DNA of 5,800 bases from Corynebacterium sp. (GTDB taxonomy: Bacteria; Actinomycetota; Actinomycetes; Mycobacteriales; Mycobacteriaceae), in NCBI RefSeq assembly GCF_030530965.1, contig NZ_JAUMTY010000040.1:1-5800 (forward strand), in the 5' to 3' direction. How positions within the stretch are numbered: position 1 is the stretch's first letter; each line of letters starts with the position of its first letter. Position numbers and translations under genes: made by a program. Below are positions 1 to 4,714 of this stretch, in pieces. A model generated the notes under the pieces. It was given only the letters and a program-made list of their open reading frames with translations, did not search any database and had not been told where the DNA came from.

Positions 1-51
1 GCTAGTCGGGGTCTGATTTCTCAGTCCAACTAATGGGGAGCAGTTCACTTT

Positions 52-95
52 TGGGGTCTACTCGGGCTCCACGCGGGCTCCAGGCGGGCTCTAGG
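52..95. repeat. 11-bp tandem repeat, three good copies and one degenerate
   Basis: CGGGCTCCACG at 63-73, CGGGCTCCAGG at 74-84 and CGGGCTCTAGG at 85-95 follow each other with a period of exactly 11 bp. A weaker fourth copy, TGGGGTCTACT, sits in register at 52-62. The period is not a multiple of three, which argues against a coding repeat. It is close to one helical turn, so the copies would lie on the same face of the DNA. Function is unknown; replication slippage or a cooperative protein-binding array are both possible. Confidence 0.7.
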
Positions 96-196
96 TGTAG
101 CTTCCTGGCACTTTCCTGTGTACCGGCTCCTTGTTCCGCCCGTCGGTGTATTGCTCCCAGGACTCTTTCCACACCACCTTCCGTCGTATTACTCAA

Positions 197-218
197 CAAT
201 GTGACCGATATCACATTG
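197..218. promoter_or_regulatory. Perfect palindrome containing a CRP/GlxR-type site
   Basis: The arms CAATGTGA (197-204) and TCACATTG (211-218) are exact inverted repeats around the 6-base spacer CCGATA. The inner 200-215 reads TGTGA-N6-TCACA, the established consensus of the CRP family, which includes GlxR in corynebacteria. The spacer does not carry the central TA often seen in GlxR sites. The site directly abuts a possible -35 element, consistent with a cAMP-responsive activator or repressor. The protein that binds is inferred. Confidence 0.7.
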
Positions 219-243
219 AATATTACAAACCCGTCAAGATTAT
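216..243 (+). promoter_or_regulatory. Possible sigma-70-type promoter next to the CRP-like site
   Basis: TTGAAT (216-221) and GATTAT (238-243) each match four of six consensus positions and are 16 bp apart. A start site about six bases after the -10 (near 249) would put the centre of the CRP-like palindrome (207.5) at about -41.5, the classical position for class II activation. The elements alone are weak; the geometry is the main support. Transcription would run right, through the 267-293 dyad and towards the hairpin at 395-437. Confidence 0.3.
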
Positions 244-266
244 GTATCGAGTGGGTAATAGTAGCG

Positions 267-293
267 TTGTCTGACAATATGGTGTGTATTGTC
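267..293. promoter_or_regulatory. Operator-like dyad with three related half-sites
   Basis: GACAATA (273-279) and TATTGTC (287-293) are a perfect 7-bp inverted repeat with a 7-base spacer. A third half-site, TTGTC (267-271), forms a second overlapping palindrome with GACAA (273-277). This is typical of a binding site for a dimeric repressor, with an extra half-site allowing alternative or cooperative binding. It lies downstream of the possible promoter at 216-243, where a bound protein would block elongation or open-complex formation. The regulator is not identifiable. Confidence 0.45.
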
Positions 294-394
294 TAAACGG
301 TACCTGTGCTGCATAGATGAAGGGTGTCGCCTTCGTCACGCCCAGCGCAGACCGGGGGGATCAAATGGGCATGGGGGCAGATGAGAATCGGGCG

Positions 395-437
395 CAACCC
401 CTAAAACGCAATTATGAAGCCCCCTAGGGGTTGTTTT
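395..437 (+). terminator. Rho-independent terminator-like hairpin
   Basis: CAACCCCTA (395-403) pairs perfectly with TAGGGGTTG (425-433). A 21-base loop separates the arms and TTTT (434-437) follows the stem. The stem is GC-rich and the T-run is immediate, as in an intrinsic terminator reading rightwards; the loop is larger than usual. No confident gene lies upstream inside the window, so it may end a short RNA begun near 249, act as an attenuator in a long operon leader, or end a transcript entering from the left. Confidence 0.5.
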
Positions 438-623
438 CTTGTGAGTTCCACTAGCCAGACCTTGGAGTTCTCTGTAAGCTTCACGATTGGTTATTTCGAC
501 AATGGAATTGCGAGTTCTAGCAACGAGTACATCCCCTCGATTGGCTCTAGTTTGTCGGGGGAAGTCAACGTGATTCCGTCGCGTACGTGTGCCCTTTTTG
601 TACGCGGTGGGGGAGTTGTCAAG

Positions 624-672
624 GCTGTCCGATTGATCAGACAGCAGGGTGTTCTCACGCTGGGGCCTTTTT
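624..672 (+). promoter_or_regulatory. Hairpin pair with T-run in the leader, possible attenuator
   Basis: GCTGTC (624-629) pairs with GACAGC (640-645). Directly after it, 645-651 pairs with 656-662 with one G-G mismatch and a four-base loop, and TTTTT follows at 668-672. The second hairpin with its T-run resembles a weak terminator and ends about 58 bases before the start codon at 731. The five-base gap between stem and T-run weakens the terminator reading. It could limit read-through into the capsule operon. Confidence 0.3.
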
Positions 673-715
673 CTATGTCTGATTCATGCCCCCTCATCTC
701 TCATCACGCTCTGCC

Positions 716-720
716 AGGAG
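716..720 (+). promoter_or_regulatory. Ribosome binding site deciding the pgsB start
   Basis: AGGAG ends ten bases before the ATG at 731. The longer in-frame ATG at 686 has no purine-rich site upstream, so this motif selects 731 as the start. Confidence 0.75.
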
Positions 721-730
721 TGATTTTTTC

Positions 731-2224
731 ATGATTACCTTTGCCGCGCTTGCAGGAACGGCTGGGATCGCCCGAATGTACGCGTTCCGTCGCAAAGAAA
801 ATGCGCACCGTTCGCGCATGTCCAAACTTGACTACAACATCCACGTCAACGGTATCCGCGGTAAATCCACCATCACCCGCATGCTGGGTAGTGTCCTCCG
901 CGAAGCCGGGGTATCCACCGTGTCAAAAACCACGGGTACCTACGCGTGCGTCATCGACCCGGAAGCGGGCGAACACCCCATTCAGCGCACCGGCCCGGCG
1001 AACATCAACGAGCAGTACGACTTCTTGAAAGAATGGCTCGACGGCTCCGTCAACGGCCTCGTCGTTGAATGCATGGCGGTCAAGCCCAAGTACCAGAACC
1101 TGTGCCAGAACGTCATCCTGCGTTCGCCGATCTCCGTGATCACCAACGTCCGCCTGGACCACCAGGAAGAGATGGGCGACACGGTCGAGGAGATCGCAGA
1201 CTCGCTGTGCAACACCGTCCCCGAGCACGGCCTGGTGATCACCGGTGAGCGCAACGAAAGCGTCCTCAAGGTCATCCGGAAGAACTGCGAGGCCCGGAAC
1301 TCCCGGTTGATCGTCGCTGAAGAGAGTGAGCTCTCCCGTAGCCTCGTCGACAAGTTCGCGTACCAGCAGTTCGAAGAGAACGTCGCTGTGGTGTTGACCC
1401 TGGCTGAGGCCCTCGATATCGACACCGACGTCGCTGTGCGTGGCATGCTCAAGGCAGAACCCGACCCGGGCACGACCAAGGTCATCAAGGTGGAGGAAGA
1501 AAACAACTCCCTCTACTGGGTGCCCATGTTCGCGGTCAACGACTGGGAATCCACCACCAAGGTCTACAACTCCGTTCACGACGGCCGCCTGCCGGAGGGC
1601 ACCAAGCACGTCATCGCGATGAACAACCGCGCCGACCGCACCGACCGCGCATCCATGTTCGTCGACGTGATCACCAAGGACCTCAAGGGGCAGTTCGACA
1701 AGATCGTGCTCTACGGAGATATCCAAGACGTCGTGTACCAAAAGCTGGTTGCCGGCGGAGTGCCTGAGAGCAACATCCTGACGACCACCGATATCGAGGA
1801 AACCGACGGCAAAGCGCTGGTGGCGCGTGCCCGCGAGTCCTTCGACGATGACACCGAAGTCGCTGTGTACGGTATGGTCAACATCCACACGCAGCACGTT
1901 CAGTCCATGGAGAAGTACATCTCCACACTGAAGTCGGAGAACGCGCTCGCTCCCGTGGAAGAGCTGACAGGCTCGGTGGAGGTTACTGCTCCTGAAGAGG
2001 CCGTGACGACCACCAACACGGACGCGGCTGCGCGTGGCAAAGATGTGGCTGACGACGCGGAGGCCGCCGACGTTGCTGCCGAGGTTGCAGCGGACGCTTC
2101 GGACGATGCCGACGTTGCAGCTGAGGTTGCAGCCAACGTCGCTGCTCACGACAAAGACGCTGATATCGACACCGAAATCGGCGCAGTATCACGTAAAGAC
2201 GAGCATGTAGAGGTCATGGCGTAG
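731..2224 (+). CDS. pgsB: Poly-gamma-glutamate synthase PgsB/CapB-like, with acidic C-terminal tail
   Basis: In the known family, PgsB/CapB is a Mur-ligase-like ATPase that activates the gamma-carboxyl of the growing chain and adds glutamate at the inner face of the membrane, in complex with PgsC. Visible here: a short hydrophobic N-terminus (residues 2-15, likely membrane contact), the P-loop GIRGKST at 41-47 preceded by VN as in PgsB, KTTGT at 66-70, ECMAV at 113-117, and TNVRLDH at 138-144. A C-terminal ligase-type domain includes NNRADRTDR and ends near residue 401 after VYGMVNIHT (379-387). The core, about 400 residues, matches the usual family length near 390-400. Residues 405-497 are extra: a low-complexity tail rich in Ala, Asp, Glu and Val with an internal 14-residue repeat. 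The start at 731 is chosen for its AGGAG site. The gene overlaps the pgsC-like gene by one base. Folylpolyglutamate synthase or MurC-F are less likely given the PgsB-specific motifs and the neighbour. Confidence 0.9.
   Translation: MITFAALAGTAGIARMYAFRRKENAHRSRMSKLDYNIHVNGIRGKSTITRMLGSVLREAGVSTVSKTTGTYACVIDPEAGEHPIQRTGPANINEQYDFLKEWLDGSVNGLVVECMAVKPKYQNLCQNVILRSPISVITNVRLDHQEEMGDTVEEIADSLCNTVPEHGLVITGERNESVLKVIRKNCEARNSRLIVAEESELSRSLVDKFAYQQFEENVAVVLTLAEALDIDTDVAVRGMLKAEPDPGTTKVIKVEEENNSLYWVPMFAVNDWESTTKVYNSVHDGRLPEGTKHVIAMNNRADRTDRASMFVDVITKDLKGQFDKIVLYGDIQDVVYQKLVAGGVPESNILTTTDIEETDGKALVARARESFDDDTEVAVYGMVNIHTQHVQSMEKYISTLKSENALAPVEELTGSVEVTAPEEAVTTTNTDAAARGKDVADDAEAADVAAEVAADASDDADVAAEVAANVAAHDKDADIDTEIGAVSRKDEHVEVMA
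2066..2133 (+). repeat. 42-bp-period direct repeat inside the pgsB tail
   Basis: The 26-base unit at 2066-2091 recurs at 2108-2133 with two substitutions. The start-to-start distance is 42 bases, so the frame is kept and the protein repeats the ADVAAEVAA motif every 14 residues. This points to tail growth by in-frame duplication and to likely length variation among strains. Confidence 0.75.
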
Positions 2225-2226
2225 TG
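2209..2226 (+). promoter_or_regulatory. Ribosome binding site and stop/start overlap coupling pgsB to pgsC
   Basis: AGAGG (2209-2213) lies ten bases before a GTG start at 2224-2226, and the last base of the pgsB TAG stop (2222-2224) is the first base of that GTG. The arrangement implies translational coupling and a fixed PgsB:PgsC ratio. Confidence 0.7.
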
Positions 2227-3234
2227 AACCTGCTGGAATCTCAGGGATATAGTTTCCTGTGCGACTACATTCACCTCACCTTCCTCATTGGGGTGATGGT
2301 CAGCTATCTGTACTTCCGCAAGTATCGCGTATCGATCGGCGGAACGCTGGCCGTGGGGTATTTGGCAGCATCCCTCTATGCGCCATTGAACTCCCTGGTC
2401 ACGGTCCTGGTGTCCATGTTCGCCTTCGTGCTCATCAGGTTCGTCGTCCTCAAACTTTTCCTTCCCCGCCCGCGGCAGATTTTCGCCATCGGCCTGGCTA
2501 TCGGTGTGATCTGCGGGTTGGCATGGCTGGGGCTCTCCGAATTCCTGTTCTACCGGACCAAGGAACAATACGGCCTGGCCCTCGTCGGCGTGATCGTCCC
2601 CGGTATGATCACCAACTCGCTGAATAAGCAAGGGCTTAAGAAGACCCTTCTGCCCATGCTGTGGATGGTGCCCCTGGCAGGTGCCGTCGGGTGGGCCTTG
2701 ACCTACGTGACCGTCAAGTGGCTGAACATCTCGATTTCAGACCAGCTTTTCGACGCGTCCATCGAGCGGCTACCTCTCGTGTTCGCTCTATCGGCCACCT
2801 CGGTGCTGATGGCGCTGATCATCCAGGAACAAACCGTTCGTACGTTCAAACTACGTACCGGCGGGTACGTGACCGTCGGCTTCCTGTGGGCGGCGGCAGT
2901 GGCGAACACCTGGTACCTGCTGATCCTCGGCCTGTCCGTCGCGGCTGTGTACCTGATCTACCACGCGTACGAAGCGCGTGTGCCGCTGTTCGGCAAAGAC
3001 CGGTTCGTGGTGTTGATCTTCACGTCCTTCGCGGTCACGATCACGATCGAATACATATTCTCGCTGGTCGAAGGCGCGAAACTCGCGGGTCCGCAGAACA
3101 TCGTTCTCTGCGTCCTGCCCGCGATTATCGCCAATGACCTCATCCAGTACGGGTTCAAGCGTACTGGCGGGGGCATGGGGATTTCGCTAGTCGGCACCAG
3201 CTTGGTGGCCGCGCCCCTCGTCGCGTTCCTGTAA
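2224..3234 (+). CDS. pgsC: Tandem-duplicated PgsC/CapC-like poly-gamma-glutamate membrane protein
   Basis: PgsC/CapC is the integral membrane partner of PgsB in poly-gamma-glutamate synthesis and export. The usual protein is about 150 residues; this one is 336. Residues about 16-165 carry the family pattern, including GGTLAVGYLAAS (39-50) and GVIVPGMITNSLNKQG (122-137), very close to the Bacillus PgsC motif. Residues about 185-336 repeat it in diverged form: TGGYVTVGFLWAA (212-224) and LCVLPAIIANDLIQYG (295-310). The matching motifs are both displaced by 173-174 residues, so this is two PgsC-like domains in one chain. About ten hydrophobic segments are visible across the protein. The GTG start has an AGAGG site ten bases upstream and overlaps the pgsB stop. 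No break or frameshift is seen. The C-terminal half has lost the VPG of the key motif (LPA instead), suggesting a specialised role. The family call rests mainly on the first half and the PgsB neighbour. Confidence 0.85.
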   Translation: MNLLESQGYSFLCDYIHLTFLIGVMVSYLYFRKYRVSIGGTLAVGYLAASLYAPLNSLVTVLVSMFAFVLIRFVVLKLFLPRPRQIFAIGLAIGVICGLAWLGLSEFLFYRTKEQYGLALVGVIVPGMITNSLNKQGLKKTLLPMLWMVPLAGAVGWALTYVTVKWLNISISDQLFDASIERLPLVFALSATSVLMALIIQEQTVRTFKLRTGGYVTVGFLWAAAVANTWYLLILGLSVAAVYLIYHAYEARVPLFGKDRFVVLIFTSFAVTITIEYIFSLVEGAKLAGPQNIVLCVLPAIIANDLIQYGFKRTGGGMGISLVGTSLVAAPLVAFL

Positions 3235-3247
3235 GGGGGTGGCGAGG

Positions 3248-3303
3248 TAGAGGCCGGCGTCAGGGGCTCGGCCTTTGTAGAGCGGCTCGTCGGGGGAGGC
3301 CGC
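3248..3303. terminator. Two hairpins in the convergent gap, possible bidirectional terminator
   Basis: AGGCCG (3251-3256) pairs with CGGCCT (3269-3274), extendable with wobble pairs to 3248-3277. GCGGC (3282-3286) pairs with GCCGC (3299-3303). They sit between two genes that end towards each other (stops at 3232-3234 and 3320-3322), where a shared terminator is expected. Neither has a strong T-run, so the call is tentative. Confidence 0.35.
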
Positions 3304-3319
3304 CCTACACACAGGCGCT

Positions 3320-4327
3320 TTAGTCGTCGTCGGAGGAGCGCCGCTTGGGCTCCCGATCAGAGTTCGCTTGCTCCGACGTACGCGAACTCTTCGACTTCTT
3401 CTTCGTCGATGTTGACGAGCGTCGTGACGACTTCGACTTCGACCGCTTCGACGACGAGCTCGTCGGCTCAGGCTCCAAGCTCGTCGAATTCTTCTTACTC
3501 GATGGCTTCTTCTTCTCAGATTCACGAACCTTGTCGATATTCGGCGCCGGCGCGTCCTGTTCACGAGTCGGCTTCGTGTCCAACGTCGGCAAGTCAGTCA
3601 ATGCCTCGCGGAAAGCCGTCGACAATCGGGCAATTGTCGTCGGAGTCTGGCCCTGTTTAGGGTCCCGAATCGCGTGGTTCATCTCAATCTGCATCGCGGA
3701 ATGCCCACGCTTCTGCATAAAGTCCGTCACCGTGTAGGAAGCCTGAGCATTAAACCCGGCATCAATATCCACCTGCCCGTGCAGAGTCTCAGACAACCGG
3801 CGGACAATATCGTCGGTCATGGGCGACGGGCGATCACCCGTGCCGACGGAAACAGGCTCTTCAGACGAGGAATCGTCCATGCCGTGCAGCTCGACGACGA
3901 TGGCGTTATCCGGCAGGCCCTTGAGGACGCGCGTGAACTTGTCATCGCGCGTTTTCCAATTATCGTGCCAATCCGACACCTTGCCCGTGGTGGTGAGCGC
4001 GGACGCGTTGAGCTTATCGGCCACCATCTCGGTGATGCCGCCGGTGTATAGATCGGCAACCTTAGGGTGGCCGTTGCGGTGGTGGTTCGTCGCGTGCGGA
4101 GCAACGAGGACTAGGGGAGACGTCTTCGTGCGGTCGACCCAGCGAATGGAGTCATTCGGCCCGGAGCCGTCATTGTCATTCGCGGAGTACTTGGCATTGC
4201 GCTTGTTGAACTCTGAGATCTGCTTCTCCGACTCCGACTGCTTGTCCTCATGATGAGAAATCGTGCAGCCTTGCAAGAAAACGACGCCGGACATCGTGAC
4301 GGCCACCCACGTGCCGAGCCGACGCAT
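3320..4327 (-). CDS. Lipoprotein, N-formylglutamate amidohydrolase / gamma-PGA hydrolase-like, with cationic tail
   Basis: This is a predicted exported lipoprotein of 335 residues. Residues 1-21 form a standard lipoprotein signal: MRR, a hydrophobic stretch, and the lipobox LQGC with Cys21. A polar linker follows. Residues about 70-245 resemble the zinc-amidase fold of N-formylglutamate amidohydrolases and phage-type poly-gamma-glutamate hydrolases: VLVAPHA (73-79), KVADLYTGGI (89-98), VVELHGM (144-150), and GHSAMQIEMN (208-217). His78 and His148 are candidate metal ligands and Glu215 a candidate catalytic or binding residue, by analogy only. Residues about 264-335 are low-complexity, dominated by Lys, Arg and Ser, ending in DDD. 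A lipid anchor excludes the cytosolic histidine-degradation role of true formylglutamate deformylases. Convergent with the PgsB/PgsC operon, it may cut, release or tether the polymer (inference). Start: the ATG at 4327 gives a normal-length signal but only a weak AAGG site; a GTG at 4444 has GGAG ten bases upstream and would add 39 polar residues. Confidence 0.72.
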   Translation of the reverse strand: MRRLGTWVAVTMSGVVFLQGCTISHHEDKQSESEKQISEFNKRNAKYSANDNDGSGPNDSIRWVDRTKTSPLVLVAPHATNHHRNGHPKVADLYTGGITEMVADKLNASALTTTGKVSDWHDNWKTRDDKFTRVLKGLPDNAIVVELHGMDDSSSEEPVSVGTGDRPSPMTDDIVRRLSETLHGQVDIDAGFNAQASYTVTDFMQKRGHSAMQIEMNHAIRDPKQGQTPTTIARLSTAFREALTDLPTLDTKPTREQDAPAPNIDKVRESEKKKPSSKKNSTSLEPEPTSSSSKRSKSKSSRRSSTSTKKKSKSSRTSEQANSDREPKRRSSDDD

Positions 4328-4511
4328 ACGGGGACGTGCCTTTTTAGGGTGTGCCTTTGTGATGGTGCTCGGTGCGGGGTCTGTTCCGTGTGAAGCAGTG
4401 GTGGCGGTGGTAGCGCGATGGGGTGTGCGCGTCGAAGAAAGCACTCGTGTTGTACTCCAATACTCGCTCAACTGAAGGCTTGTGGCCTCGTGTCTTGTGA
4501 ACCGTGTGGGC

Positions 4512-4584
4512 TGACCTGCAGGTTTCGGGCCGCGAGGGTTTCTCGGGCCGATCTGTAGGTCGTGGATCGATCTGTTGGTTGTGG
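4512..4584. repeat. Three degenerate 17-bp direct repeats upstream of the lipoprotein gene
   Basis: TGACCTGCAGGTTTCGG (4512-4528), CGATCTGTAGGTCGTGG (4549-4565) and CGATCTGTTGGTTGTGG (4568-4584) share the pattern GAYCTGYWGGT followed by a T/C-rich to GG end. Copies two and three differ at two positions and start 19 bp apart; copy one starts 37 bp before copy two, about twice that spacing. They may be binding sites for a regulator of the lipoprotein gene, or decayed tandem duplication. Confidence 0.4.
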
Positions 4585-4627
4585 GTTTGTGGCCTTGTCG
4601 TTCTTGTCGGCTTTTTCGGCCGACCGA

Positions 4628-4635
4628 ATTTTATA
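4628..4635 (-). promoter_or_regulatory. Possible -10 element for the lipoprotein gene
   Basis: Read on the minus strand the bases are TATAAAAT, containing TAAAAT, which fits the TANANT -10 pattern of actinobacterial housekeeping promoters. No good -35 is present 16-18 bp upstream (TATGCA at 17 bp). A start near 4621 would give a leader of nearly 300 bases to the ATG at 4327, or about 180 to the GTG at 4444, including the repeats. Confidence 0.3.
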
Positions 4636-4672
4636 GACGACGGCCACCCACGTGCATATTGAAAAGTATAAC

Positions 4673-4690
4673 CACGGAAAGCTAACCGTG
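4673..4690 (-). terminator. Weak hairpin after the MFS transporter gene
   Basis: On the minus strand CACGG and CCGTG form a five-pair stem with an eight-base loop, 25 bases beyond the MFS stop codon. A T-rich stretch (TTATACTTTT) follows after one base. It is in the right place for a terminator, but the stem is short. Confidence 0.3.
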
Positions 4691-4714
4691 CTTTCGAGAG
4701 TTTTTGGCGATGAG

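Larger units (their letters stand above)
1..730. other. Gene-free upstream region with regulatory structure
   Basis: I see no gene I can support here. The longer open frames on both strands lack ribosome binding sites, have no recognisable protein features, and cross the tandem repeat, palindromes or terminator-like hairpin listed separately. The first part contains an 11-bp tandem repeat; 190-300 is more AT-rich and holds two palindromic operator-like sites; 354-392 has four G-runs; 395-437 and 624-672 hold terminator-like hairpins. It is either a long regulated leader for the operon starting at 731 or the control region of a short non-coding or peptide transcript. A gene ending left of the window cannot be excluded. 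Confidence 0.6.
4328..4714. other. Intergenic region between lipoprotein and MFS genes
   Basis: No gene is supported in this 387-base stretch. It holds the alternative upstream starts of the lipoprotein gene (GTG at 4444, TTG at 4471), three degenerate 17-bp direct repeats (4512-4584), a hairpin with GTCGGC (4606-4611) and GCCGAC (4619-4624), an AT-rich -10-like element (4628-4635) and a weak hairpin after the MFS stop (4673-4690). On the minus strand 4480-4600 is C/A-rich, so an RNA leader there would be largely unstructured. Confidence 0.5.

Noticed and set aside
2..277. Open frame on the minus strand at the left edge
   Set aside because: It needs a TTG start inside the dyad at 267-293 and crosses the CRP-like site and tandem repeat; no recognisable domain. 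A partial gene cannot be fully excluded.
33..296. Open frame of 87 codons on the plus strand
   Set aside because: It runs through the 11-bp tandem repeat and both palindromes, has no ribosome binding site and no recognisable protein pattern.
686..730. In-frame upstream ATG for pgsB
   Set aside because: No ribosome binding site precedes 686, whereas AGGAG is ten bases before the ATG at 731, and the extra 15 residues have no family counterpart.
414..734. Open frame of 106 codons before pgsB
   Set aside because: It begins in the loop of the terminator-like hairpin, spans the leader hairpins and overlaps the pgsB start; no ribosome binding site.
923..2149. Long minus-strand open frame opposite pgsB
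   Set aside because: It is a mirror of the GC-biased pgsB coding frame; the plus-strand frame carries clear PgsB motifs.
3345..3737. Plus-strand frames opposite the lipoprotein tail
   Set aside because: The Asp/Phe-rich translations are the complement of the Lys/Arg/Ser-rich tail codons; no start signal.
3320..4327. Cytosolic N-formylglutamate deformylase of histidine breakdown
   Set aside because: The lipoprotein signal with lipobox LQGC places the protein outside the membrane, and no histidine-utilisation genes are nearby.
4445..4471. TTG start at 4471 for the lipoprotein gene
   Set aside because: No Shine-Dalgarno motif precedes it, and it moves the signal peptide even further from the N-terminus.
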